Assembly: GCA_041398565.1 (NCBI GenBank)
Contig: JAWKUN010000003.1
Location: 1,488,001 to 1,552,000, forward strand
Source of the DNA: DATGPD01 sp041398565
GTDB taxonomy: Bacteria; Planctomycetota; UBA1135; UBA2386
Length of the DNA: 64,000 bases
Direction of reading: 5' to 3'
Shown here: in pieces, positions 42,611-50,033 of the stretch
Numbering within the stretch: the stretch's first letter is position 1
Layout of the letters: every line of letters starts with the position of its first letter
Notes under the pieces: model-generated
The model's input: only the letters and a program-made list of their open reading frames with translations
What the model was told of the DNA's origin: nothing
Databases searched by the model: none
Made by a program: the position numbers and the translations under genes

Positions 42611-44668
42611 GTGTCCTCGCGCTACGATCTCGCCACGCTGGAGTTCGACGCCGTGCGTCAGCTCCTGCTGGCCCGCTTGACCACGCCGCTCGGCCGCTCG
42701 GCGGTCGAGACGCTGGCGCCGGCGCCGGATGCCGGCGAGGCCAACCGGCGCCTGCAGGTTGCGGCGAGCCTGGCCGAGCGCGCCCAGCGGGGCGAGCTGC
42801 CGCCGTTCGCCGGCGTCGCCGACGTGCGCTCGTGGCTGACGGCTTTCTTCGCCAACGAGCACACGCCGGACACCAAGGAACTCGCCGACCTCAAGCGGCT
42901 CTTGCGCGCGGCGGCGCGCTGCAAGGCGTGGCTCGACGACGCCGGCAACAGCGACGCGTTGCGTCGGATGGCGGTGACCTTCCCGCGCACCGCCGACATC
43001 GCGGCCGAGATGGACTCGGTGCTCGATGACCGTGGCGAGGTGCTGAGCTCGGCGTCGCCCAAGCTGGCCAAGGTGCGCGCCGAGATCGACGCCGCCGAGA
43101 GCGCGGTGCAGGCGGCGGTGCGGGCGTTCCTCGCCAACGAGGGCGTGCGGCGCTACCTGCAGTCGCCGGAGCCGTCGTGGCGGCATGGGCGGCCGGCGTT
43201 CCAGGTGCGGCAAGAGTACCGACACAAGGTGCCGGGCGTGCTGCACGACAGGAGCGCGTCGGGGCAGACTCTGTTCATCGAGCCGCCGATCGTGGTCGAA
43301 GCGGCCAACCGCCTGTCGGATGCGCGCGCCGCCGAGCAGCACGAGATCCAGGTCGTCCTCGCGCACATCCTGCGCGGTCTGCGCAAGGTGCGCGGCGATG
43401 TCGAGGGGGCGCTGGCGGCGCTGGTCGAGCTGGACCTGGGGACCGCTTGTGCGCGCCTGATCCATCAGGACGGGTTCCTGGCGGCGCCCGTGGTCGATGC
43501 GGGGCCGGTGCGTCTGGTGCAGGCGCGCCACCCGCTCCTTCTGCAGCAGCGTGCTGCCGGCGACGTCGTGCCCCTCGACCTGACGCTCGGGGACCCCTAC
43601 CGCCTGCTGGTCGTGACCGGCCCCAACACCGGTGGCAAGACCGTGACCCTCAAGACCGTCGGGCTGCTGCCGATCATGGCGCTTGCCGGCGTGCCCATCC
43701 CCGCTGGCAAGGGCACGCAGATCCCGTTCCTCGACGGCGTGTTCGTCGACATCGGCGACGAGCAGGGAATCGCCCAGAACTTGTCGACGTTCTCCGGCCA
43801 CGTCAAGCGCATCGCGCGCTGCCTGCACGGGGCGCGGGCGCGCTCGCTGGTGCTGCTCGACGAGCTGGGCGCCGGCACCGACCCGGAGGAGGGTGGGGCG
43901 CTCGGCTACGCCGTGCTCGAGACGATCGGCAAGAGCGGCGCGCTCGGCGTCGTCACCACCCACCTCGGACGTCTCAAGGACTTCGCCTACGACAAGCGGG
44001 GCGCCGAGAACGCATCGATGGCCTTCGACCGGCAGAGCCTGCGTCCGCTCTACCAGTTGATGGTCGGAGTACCCGGCGCCAGCCACGCCCTCGACATCGC
44101 CACTTCGGTGGGCATGCCGGCCGACGTGGTGCAGCGGGCGCGGGCCATCCTGGGCACCCGGGAGCGAAGCGTCGAGGAGGTGGTCGAGAAGGTCGTCGAG
44201 GCGCGTCAGCACGCCGAGGCCGAGCGCCGCCGCAGCACCCAGCTGGTGGAGAAGGCCGCCGAGGTCGAGCGGCAGGCCCAGGCCAAGCTCAACGACGCGC
44301 AGGTGCGCGGCGCTTGGCTCGAGGAGGAGGCGGCGCAGATGCTGGACGGCGAACTGCGCGCGGCGCGCCAGATCCTCGAGCAGCCGCTCAAGGAGTTCGT
44401 GAACGCGCCCCAGCCGTGGGCCAGCAAGGCCAAGAGCCTCCTGGAGGCGCTGACCGCCTTGCTCAAGGGCACGTCGGTGCACCGGCGACGGATGCGGTTC
44501 CTGGGTGCGCTGCGCAAGGACGATGTGGTCTACGTGCCGCAGCTCCGCCGTCGCTGCACGGTCAAGAAGATCGATCGCGTGCGGGAGGTGGTCTCGGTCG
44601 AAGTGGGGGCCATGCGCATGGAGCTGCCCTTCGAAGAAGTGAGCTGGTTGCAGCCGCTGGACGATTAG
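42611..44668 (+). CDS. mutS2: MutS2-like ATPase lacking the Smr domain
   Basis: 685 residues from GTG 42611. Core and clamp regions precede the ATPase domain: FQVRQEYRHKVPGVLHDRSA and ASGQTLFIEPPIVVEAANRL are typical of MutS2. Walker A VTGPNTGGKT at about 336-345, the STFSGHVKRIA segment, Walker B LVLLDELGAGTDPEEGGALG and the GVVTTHLGRLKDFAYD switch. A coiled coil (about 520-575) and a KOW-like beta segment (FLGALRKDDVVYVPQLRRRC) follow, and the chain stops there. Typical MutS2 is about 780 residues with a C-terminal Smr nuclease domain, absent here. It may act in recombination control or ribosome rescue. Confidence 0.88.
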   Translation: MSSRYDLATLEFDAVRQLLLARLTTPLGRSAVETLAPAPDAGEANRRLQVAASLAERAQRGELPPFAGVADVRSWLTAFFANEHTPDTKELADLKRLLRAAARCKAWLDDAGNSDALRRMAVTFPRTADIAAEMDSVLDDRGEVLSSASPKLAKVRAEIDAAESAVQAAVRAFLANEGVRRYLQSPEPSWRHGRPAFQVRQEYRHKVPGVLHDRSASGQTLFIEPPIVVEAANRLSDARAAEQHEIQVVLAHILRGLRKVRGDVEGALAALVELDLGTACARLIHQDGFLAAPVVDAGPVRLVQARHPLLLQQRAAGDVVPLDLTLGDPYRLLVVTGPNTGGKTVTLKTVGLLPIMALAGVPIPAGKGTQIPFLDGVFVDIGDEQGIAQNLSTFSGHVKRIARCLHGARARSLVLLDELGAGTDPEEGGALGYAVLETIGKSGALGVVTTHLGRLKDFAYDKRGAENASMAFDRQSLRPLYQLMVGVPGASHALDIATSVGMPADVVQRARAILGTRERSVEEVVEKVVEARQHAEAERRRSTQLVEKAAEVERQAQAKLNDAQVRGAWLEEEAAQMLDGELRAARQILEQPLKEFVNAPQPWASKAKSLLEALTALLKGTSVHRRRMRFLGALRKDDVVYVPQLRRRCTVKKIDRVREVVSVEVGAMRMELPFEEVSWLQPLDD

Positions 44669-44834
44669 CGACTGCACCGCGGAGATGCTGGGTCGGCCAC
44701 CGGTCCCGCACCGCTCGCCTGGGAGGCGGCCCGCGGTCCCTCGGGTCGGCGCACGGCCCCGCCCACACGTTCGGTGCTGCGACCGAGATTTGCGCCGCGA
44801 GACGGTTTGCTGGCGTGGATACGCTGGTTGGACC

Positions 44835-45266
44835 ATGCACCCTCCTCTCATTCTGGTCGCGGACAACGACCCGGACGTCAGCCTGCTGCTGGCCGACGTG
44901 TTACGCATGCACGGCGCACGCACCGAGGTCGTGCCCGACGGCGACGCTGCGGTTCAGCGGCTCATGCAAGGCGACGTGCACCTCCTGGTGTGCGATCTCG
45001 ACATGCCCAAGCTCGACGGCGAAGGCGTCGTACGGGCCCTGCCAAGGTGCCCCTCCCCGCCGCCCGTGCTGGTGGTGTCGGGCTTCGTCGACGACGCCAC
45101 CCTCGGCCGGTTGCAGGAGTCGCCGCACGTGCGCGGCGTCCTGCGCAAGCCGTTCGACGTCATCGAGTTCGCGCAGCGTGCGTGCGCCACGGCGGCGGCG
45201 CATGCGGGCGCGGGCGACTCGGCGGCGGGCCCACGGCGCGGCGAGCGCTTCGGGGACGATGGGTGA
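44835..45266 (+). CDS. REC-only response regulator
   Basis: 143 residues from ATG 44835. A CheY-like receiver: LILVADNDPDVSLLLADVLR (acidic pair), phospho-Asp in LLVCDLDMPKLDGEGVVRAL, Ser/Thr position VLVVSGF and Lys in GVLRKPFDVIEF. No output domain; the last 25 residues are Ala/Gly/Arg-rich. No histidine kinase is nearby. The stop overlaps the aroC start by 8 bases, an unexpected partner. It may be a stand-alone signalling protein of a phosphorelay. Confidence 0.88.
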   Translation: MHPPLILVADNDPDVSLLLADVLRMHGARTEVVPDGDAAVQRLMQGDVHLLVCDLDMPKLDGEGVVRALPRCPSPPPVLVVSGFVDDATLGRLQESPHVRGVLRKPFDVIEFAQRACATAAAHAGAGDSAAGPRRGERFGDDG

Positions 45267-46461
45267 CTGGCTGTCGCGGCTGACGCTGCGCACAGCCGGC
45301 GAGTCGCACGGGCGCGGTGTGCTGGCGGTGCTCGAAGGTCTGCCGCGCGGCATCCCCCTCGATCTCGCCGCGGTCGACGCCGAGCTGCGCCGGCGGCAGG
45401 GCGGCGCTGGGCGTGGCGGGCGCCAGCGCATCGAGGACGACCATGTCGAGATCCTGACCGGCCTGCGCGCGGGCGTGACGCTCGGATCGCCCTTGACCCT
45501 CTGGGTCGCCAACCGCGACGCGAGCCTCGAGACCTTGCCCCAGCTGACGCGCCCGCGCCCGGGGCACGCCGACTTGGCCGGCTGCTTCCGCTACGGCGAC
45601 CGCGACATCCGCGCCACGCTCGAGCGCGCCTCGGCCCGCGAGACGGCGGCGCGCGTCGCCGCGGGCGCCGTCGCAGCGCAGGTGCTCGCGCCGGTGGGCT
45701 GCCAGGTGTTCGGGTTCGTGCGGGCAGTGCACGCGTCGGCCCTCGCCGACGACGTGCCAGGCCCGCTCGCGCCGGAGCTCCTCGCGGACTGGCGACGCCG
45801 CCGAGATGGTTCGCGGCTCTACACGCTGACGGCCGACGCCGATGCGGGGATGCTCGCGTGCGTGCAAGCGGCGGCGGCGGAAGGCGACTCGGTGGGGGGG
45901 GTGGTCGAGGTGCACGCGGTGGGGCTGCCCGGAGGGCTGGGCAGCCACTTGCAGTGGAGCGAGCGCCTGGACGCGCGCTTGGCCGGCGCGCTCATGTCCA
46001 TCCCCGCGGTCAAGGGCGTCGAGGTCGGCCTCGGCTTCGAGGCATCGCGCCGGCGCGGCTCACAGGTGCACGATCCGGTCGAGCTGGCGGACGCGGGTGG
46101 CCTGCGGCGAGCCAGCAACCATGCGGGCGGGCTGGAGGGCGGCACCAGCAACGGCGAGGACGCGGTCGTGCGGGCGGCGATGAAGCCGATCTCGACCCTG
46201 CGCCAGCCGCTGCCCAGCGTCGACCTGGCCCGGGGCGTGCCGGCGCCGGCGAGCTACGAGCGCGCCGACGTCTGCGCCGTCTCGGCGTGTTCGGTCGTGG
46301 CGGAGGCAATGGTGGCCATCGTCCTCCTGGATGCCGTCCTGGGCCGAATTGGCGGCGAGACCCTCGCCGACCTCGTCGCCGGCGCGCGTGCCTGGCGCGA
46401 GCGATGCCGGCGCGTCGTCGGCTCGCCCGACTCTGGTTCGTCCCCGGACGTGGCGTCCTGA
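45259..46461 (+). CDS. aroC: chorismate synthase
   Basis: 400 residues from ATG 45259. Family motifs: LTLRTAGESHGRGVLAVLEG at the N terminus, RRRQGGAGRGGRQRIEDDHV, RPRPGHADLAGCFRYGDRDI, ATLERASARETAARVAAGAV, RASNHAGGLEGGTSNGEDAV and a C-terminal RADVCAVSACSVVAEAMVAI. It converts 5-enolpyruvylshikimate 3-phosphate to chorismate using reduced FMN. Length is slightly above the usual 360-390. It is co-transcribed with the REC gene through an 8-base overlap. Confidence 0.96.
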   Translation: MGDWLSRLTLRTAGESHGRGVLAVLEGLPRGIPLDLAAVDAELRRRQGGAGRGGRQRIEDDHVEILTGLRAGVTLGSPLTLWVANRDASLETLPQLTRPRPGHADLAGCFRYGDRDIRATLERASARETAARVAAGAVAAQVLAPVGCQVFGFVRAVHASALADDVPGPLAPELLADWRRRRDGSRLYTLTADADAGMLACVQAAAAEGDSVGGVVEVHAVGLPGGLGSHLQWSERLDARLAGALMSIPAVKGVEVGLGFEASRRRGSQVHDPVELADAGGLRRASNHAGGLEGGTSNGEDAVVRAAMKPISTLRQPLPSVDLARGVPAPASYERADVCAVSACSVVAEAMVAIVLLDAVLGRIGGETLADLVAGARAWRERCRRVVGSPDSGSSPDVAS

Positions 46462-46580
46462 GGCTGGACAGGTCGTTTCGTGTGCGGACGCTCGGTCTCC
46501 GCGCCGGCGGCGGGCCGCGCGCTACGGATGCTCGTCGGTCGACGCGGACCGCGCGAAGCAAAAAAGGCGCCGTTCGAGCC

Positions 46581-46608
46581 TTGACCGCAATTCGACCCTA
46601 GCTATCCT
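46581..46608 (+). promoter_or_regulatory. promoter of the tRNA-tuf operon
   Basis: TTGACC (46581-46586) and TATCCT (46603-46608) with a 16-base spacer, 31 bases upstream of the first tRNA. An A-run (46559-46565) upstream of the -35 box resembles an UP element. Confidence 0.6.
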
Positions 46609-46638
46609 CCGCCCCTCCTTCCGACGAGGTCTGCCGGC

Positions 46639-46711
46639 GCTAGCGTAGCTCAACTGGCAGAGCACCTGATTTGTAATCTGGAGGTTGCGGGTTCAAGTCC
46701 CGCCGCTAGCT
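46639..46711 (+). tRNA. tRNA-Thr (anticodon TGT)
   Basis: Acceptor GCTAGCG pairs CGCTAGC; T arm GCGGG-TTCAAGT-CCCGC; anticodon loop TTTGTAA. The anticodon stem has one T-T mismatch. CCA is not encoded. Confidence 0.95.
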
Positions 46712-46806
46712 CAGCCTCGGGCTGGGTGTGCGGTGTCCCGCGCGGCCAGGCTAGGGTGGCGTCGTCGGCCGCGTGCGGAAGGTCGATCTTCGCTCCGCGT
46801 CCGTCC

Positions 46807-46893
46807 GGGTAGATACCGAAGCGGCCAAACGGGCCAGACTGTAAATCTGGTGGCTTAACGCCTACGCAGGTTCGAATCCTGCTCTGCCCACCA
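46807..46893 (+). tRNA. tRNA-Tyr (anticodon GTA)
   Basis: Class II tRNA with a long variable arm. Acceptor GGGTAGA pairs TCTGCCC; anticodon loop with GTA in CAGACTGTAAATCTG. The sequence directly continues with encoded CCA (46891-46893). Confidence 0.95.
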
Positions 46894-46898
46894 TGAAG

Positions 46899-46926
46899 GC
46901 CTGGCGCCGACCCTCTGGTGCCAGGC
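46899..46926 (+). other. hairpin between tRNA-Tyr and tRNA-Gly
   Basis: GCCTGGCGCC (46899-46908) pairs with GGTGCCAGGC (46917-46926), 10 bp including one G-T pair, with an 8-base loop. It begins 5 bases after the CCA of tRNA-Tyr and may guide processing of the polycistronic transcript. Confidence 0.4.
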
Positions 46927-46950
46927 GGCGCGGAGGAGATCGAGACGTCT

Positions 46951-47024
46951 GCGGGTGTAGCTCAATGGTAGAGCGCCAGCCTTCCAAGCTGGACACGAGG
47001 GTTCGATTCCCTTCACCCGCTCCA
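46951..47024 (+). tRNA. tRNA-Gly (anticodon TCC)
   Basis: Acceptor GCGGGTG pairs CACCCGC; anticodon loop CTTCCAA in stem CCAGC/GCTGG; CCA encoded at 47022-47024. Confidence 0.95.
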
Positions 47025-47053
47025 CTCGCTCTTTCTGTTCCGAATCGACCCGC

Positions 47054-47129
47054 GCTGCTGTAGCTCAGCTGGTAGAGCACCTCCTTGGTAAGGAGGAGGT
47101 CATGGGTTCAAGTCCCGTCAGCAGCTCCA
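47054..47129 (+). tRNA. tRNA-Thr (anticodon GGT)
   Basis: Acceptor GCTGCTG pairs CAGCAGC; anticodon loop TTGGTAA in a perfect CTCC/GGAG stem; CCA encoded at 47127-47129. It lies 65 bases before tuf. Confidence 0.95.
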
Positions 47130-47194
47130 ACTCAACTCATCCAAGAAACGTTCTTCACCGACCGCACCGACGCGGCTGACGGAGTCAGACTCAC

Positions 47195-48397
47195 ATGGCC
47201 AAGGAAGAATTCAAGAGAGACAAGCCCCACGTGAACGTCGGCACGATCGGTCACGTGGCGCACGGCAAGACCACCACGACGGCGGCGCTCGTCCGCACCT
47301 TGGAGGCCGTCGGCCTCGCCAAGGCGAAGCCGTACTCGGAGATCGCCAAGGGCGGCACGGTGCGCGACGACACGCGCGTGGTGACGATCCATTCGGCGCA
47401 CGTCGAGTACTCGTCGCAGACGCGCCACTACGCGCACGTCGACTGCCCCGGTCACGCCGACTACATCAAGAACATGATCACCGGGGCCGCGCAGATGGAC
47501 GGCGCCATCCTGGTGGTCGCCGCCGACGACGGCCCGATGCCGCAGACCAAGGAGCACATCCTGCTCGCGCGTCAGGTCGGTGTGCCGGCGATCGTGGTCT
47601 ACCTCAACAAGGTCGACCTGGTCGACGACCCGGAGCTGCTCGAGCTGGTCGAGGTCGAGATCCGCGACTTGCTCAACAAGTACGAGTTCCCCGGCGACAC
47701 GACCCCGATCGTGCGCGGCGCCTCGTACGCGGCTCTGCAGACGGCCTCCCCGGGCCCCGACAACCCGGAGAGCAAGTGCATCTTCGAGCTGCTGAAGGCG
47801 ATCGACGAGTTCATCCCGACGCCGCAGCGCGAGGTGGACAAGCCGTTCCTCATGCCGATCGAGGACGTGTTCTCGATCGAGGGTCGCGGCACGGTCGGCA
47901 CCGGCCGTATCGAGCGTGGCAAGATCAAGGTCGGCGACAACATCGAGATCGTCGGCATCAAGGAGACGCGTTCGACCACGGTCACCGGCGTCGAGATGTT
48001 CAACAAGTCGCTGCAAGAGGGAATGGCGGGTGACAACGCCGGCCTGCTCCTGCGTGGCATCAAGAAGGAAGACCTGCACCGCGGCATGGTGCTGGCGGCA
48101 CCGAAGTCGATCACCCCGCACACCAAGTTCAAGGCGCAGGTTTACGCCCTGAGCAAGGAGGAGGGTGGCCGGCACACGCCGTTCTTCAACGGCTACCGCC
48201 CGCAGTTCTACTTCCGCACCACCGACGTCACCGGCACCGCCAACCTGGTCGGCGCCGAGATGTGCATGCCCGGCGACAACGTCGAGATCGAGGTCGAGTT
48301 GATCACCCCGATCGCCATGGACGAGCATCAGCGGTTCGCCATCCGCGAGGGTGGCCGCACCGTCGGTGCTGGTCGCGTCACCAAGATCATCGCATGA
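47195..48397 (+). CDS. tuf: elongation factor Tu with divergent switch I
   Basis: 400 residues. Clear EF-Tu over all three domains (DCPGHADYIKNMITGAAQMD, FSIEGRGTVGTGRIERGKIK, HTPFFNGYRPQFYFRTTDVT). It delivers aminoacyl-tRNA to the ribosome. Two odd points are in the G domain. The P-loop reads GHVAHGKT (19-26), with Ala22 where E. coli EF-Tu has Asp. Switch I reads IAKGGTVRDDTRVVTI (50-65) where most EF-Tus have EEKARGITI: Arg61 and Thr64 align, but the Gly of RGIT is Val62. The catalytic His (His87 in DCPGH) is kept. NKVD replaces NKCD. It sits in the canonical tRNA-tuf-secE-nusG locus, so it is probably the main EF-Tu. Confidence 0.95.
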   Translation: MAKEEFKRDKPHVNVGTIGHVAHGKTTTTAALVRTLEAVGLAKAKPYSEIAKGGTVRDDTRVVTIHSAHVEYSSQTRHYAHVDCPGHADYIKNMITGAAQMDGAILVVAADDGPMPQTKEHILLARQVGVPAIVVYLNKVDLVDDPELLELVEVEIRDLLNKYEFPGDTTPIVRGASYAALQTASPGPDNPESKCIFELLKAIDEFIPTPQREVDKPFLMPIEDVFSIEGRGTVGTGRIERGKIKVGDNIEIVGIKETRSTTVTGVEMFNKSLQEGMAGDNAGLLLRGIKKEDLHRGMVLAAPKSITPHTKFKAQVYALSKEEGGRHTPFFNGYRPQFYFRTTDVTGTANLVGAEMCMPGDNVEIEVELITPIAMDEHQRFAIREGGRTVGAGRVTKIIA

Positions 48398-48431
48398 TGC
48401 AGTGCGGCACGTCACCGACGTGCCGCCATCG

Positions 48432-48507
48432 AGGCCAGTAGCTCAACTGGTAGAGCACCTGATTCCAAATCAGGGGGTTCAGGGTTCAAGTCCTTGCTGG
48501 CCTGCCA
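48432..48507 (+). tRNA. tRNA-Trp (anticodon CCA)
   Basis: Acceptor AGGCCAG pairs CTGGCCT; anticodon loop TTCCAAA in stem CCTGA/TCAGG; CCA end encoded at 48505-48507. It lies between tuf and secE. Confidence 0.95.
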
Positions 48508-48533
48508 ACCGCGTCGTCCACAGCCTATTCGCC

Positions 48534-48956
48534 GTGTCATACAAGAAAGACCAAGGGCGCTTCGTGCGCATGGCTGCGTTCTGGGCGCTGCTCGGCCTGG
48601 TGGCCTACGGCTGCTTCGGCGGGCTGCGCTACGTGGTCGACGGCTGGGTCGGCGCCAAGCCCTGGGTGCCGCAGTTTCCCCTGCTGCACAAGTTCGGGGT
48701 GGGTGAGGCGGTGGCCATCGGCGTCGTCGTGGTGACCGGCTTCCTCCTGTATCGCTGGCTGAACACGCCCAGAGTCGCCGACCTGCTGATCGACACCGAG
48801 TCGGAGCTGCGCAAGGTGACCTGGCCCAACGCCAAGGAGACCTGGACCGGCACCATCGCTGTGGCGGTCACCGTGGTGGTGCTGCTCGCGTTCCTGTTCA
48901 CGTCCGACTTCGTGCTCACCTGGGGCATCCAGCGTCTGTTGGGGGTGGGGAGCTGA
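48534..48956 (+). CDS. secE: preprotein translocase subunit SecE (extended)
   Basis: 140 residues from GTG 48534. The core SecE motif ESELRKVTWPNAKETWTG precedes the single essential membrane helix (AVAVTVVVLLAFLFTSDFVL). Before it are two further hydrophobic segments (about 14-35 and 57-76), giving three membrane helices as in E. coli rather than the one-helix minimal form. SecE clamps the SecY channel. The nusG start follows two bases after the stop. Confidence 0.9.
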   Translation: MSYKKDQGRFVRMAAFWALLGLVAYGCFGGLRYVVDGWVGAKPWVPQFPLLHKFGVGEAVAIGVVVVTGFLLYRWLNTPRVADLLIDTESELRKVTWPNAKETWTGTIAVAVTVVVLLAFLFTSDFVLTWGIQRLLGVGS

Positions 48957-48958
48957 AA

Positions 48959-49489
48959 ATGGCTCTCGAGTGGTACTTCCTGCGCGTGCAAGTCGGTCGT
49001 GAGGATCGCATCCGCACCAACATGTTGACGCGGGTGAAGCAGGCGGGTCTGGAGGACTGTGTCGCCCAGATCATCGTCCCGGTCGAGACGGTCGCCGAGG
49101 TGCGCGGTGGCAAGAAGAAGATCCAGCGCAAGAAGCTCTACCCCGGCTACCTGATGGTGCAGATGGACCTCAGCGACGAGGTCTGGTTCGCTCTGCGCGA
49201 GACGCCGGGCTTCGGCGACTTCGTCGGGTCCCGCACGCAGCCGGCCCCGGCCCGGCCAGAGGACGTCGAGGCCGTGCTCGGCCGCATGGACGCCTCCAAG
49301 GAGCAGCCCAAGATGGCGATCAACTTCGCCAAGGGCGACCGGGTCAAGATCAAAGAAGGACCGTTCGAGAACATGGACGCGACCGTCGAGGACGTGCATG
49401 CTGACAAGGGCACGCTCGAGGTCGCCGTCAACATCTTCGGGCGTGCAACGCCCATGACCGTCGGCTACTGGGAGGTGGAAGCGATCTGA
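48959..49489 (+). CDS. nusG: transcription termination/antitermination protein NusG
   Basis: 176 residues, ATG with a GGGGAG ribosome-binding site overlapping secE. NGN domain: MALEWYFLRVQVGREDRIRT, KKLYPGYLMVQMDLSDEVWF and TPGFGDFVGS. KOW domain at about 120-176: FAKGDRVKIKEGPFENMDAT. NusG binds the RNA polymerase clamp and links it to Rho or to the ribosome through S10. Order and spacing with secE and rplK are canonical. Confidence 0.96.
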   Translation: MALEWYFLRVQVGREDRIRTNMLTRVKQAGLEDCVAQIIVPVETVAEVRGGKKKIQRKKLYPGYLMVQMDLSDEVWFALRETPGFGDFVGSRTQPAPARPEDVEAVLGRMDASKEQPKMAINFAKGDRVKIKEGPFENMDATVEDVHADKGTLEVAVNIFGRATPMTVGYWEVEAI

Positions 49490-49510
49490 ACGCTCGCCTC
49501 CGCCCAGGCC

Positions 49511-49594
49511 CACCGGCCCGCGCCGGTGTGGCTGCCGACTGTCTCCCGCAGTGGGAGGGAATGCCGTCTCGACGTGCTTCCCGCCCGGACCACT
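49511..49594 (+). promoter_or_regulatory. structured leader of rplK-rplA
   Basis: A hairpin CACCGGC-CCGC-GCCGGTG (49511-49528) is followed by a nested structure: outer stem AGTGG/CCACT (49550-49554 with 49590-49594), inner GGGAA/TTCCC (49557-49561 with 49578-49582) and CGTC/GACG at the tip. It ends just before the AGGAG ribosome-binding site of rplK. It is a candidate for L1 feedback control, known for this operon in other bacteria. Confidence 0.4.
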
Positions 49595-49605
49595 AGGAGA
49601 TTCCG

Positions 49606-50031
49606 ATGGCAAAAGAAGTAACCGCAATCGTCAAACTGCAGTGCCCCGGCGGGCAAGCGACGCCGGCTCCCCCGGTCGGCCCGGCCTTGGGCCAGCACGG
49701 CGTCAACATCGGGCAGTTCGTCAAAGAGTTCAACGACAAGACCCGCGACAAGGCTGGCCTGATCATTCCCGTCGTGATCACGGTCTTCAAAGACCGCACG
49801 TTCACCTTCGTCCTCAAGTCGCCGCCGGCTTCGGTGCTGCTCAAGCGAGCGGCCAAGATCGCGTCGGCAGCCGGTGCGCCGGGCAGCCAGGTGGCGGGAA
49901 CGGTGACCAAGGCGCAGGTGCGCGAGATCGCCGAGATGAAGATGGCCGACCTCAACGCCGCCAGCGTCGAGGCCGCCATGCGCATGGTGGAGGGCACCGC
50001 GCGTTCCGCAGGCATCCAGGTGGAGGGCTGA
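49606..50031 (+). CDS. rplK: 50S ribosomal protein L11
   Basis: 141 residues with a good AGGAG ribosome-binding site. The sequence is typical L11: LQCPGGQATPAPPVGPALGQ HGVNIGQF, KSPPASVLLKRAAKI and the rRNA-binding end MRMVEGTARSAGIQVEG. L11 forms the GTPase-associated centre with L10 and L7/L12. The next gene starts three bases after the stop. Confidence 0.97.
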   Translation: MAKEVTAIVKLQCPGGQATPAPPVGPALGQHGVNIGQFVKEFNDKTRDKAGLIIPVVITVFKDRTFTFVLKSPPASVLLKRAAKIASAAGAPGSQVAGTVTKAQVREIAEMKMADLNAASVEAAMRMVEGTARSAGIQVEG

Positions 50032-50033
50032 CC

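Noticed and set aside
47181..47192. GGAGTCAGACTC before tuf as another copy of the palindromic repeat
   Set aside because: Only the 12 central bases match, the arms are missing, and GGAG here serves as the ribosome-binding site; chance is a sufficient explanation.
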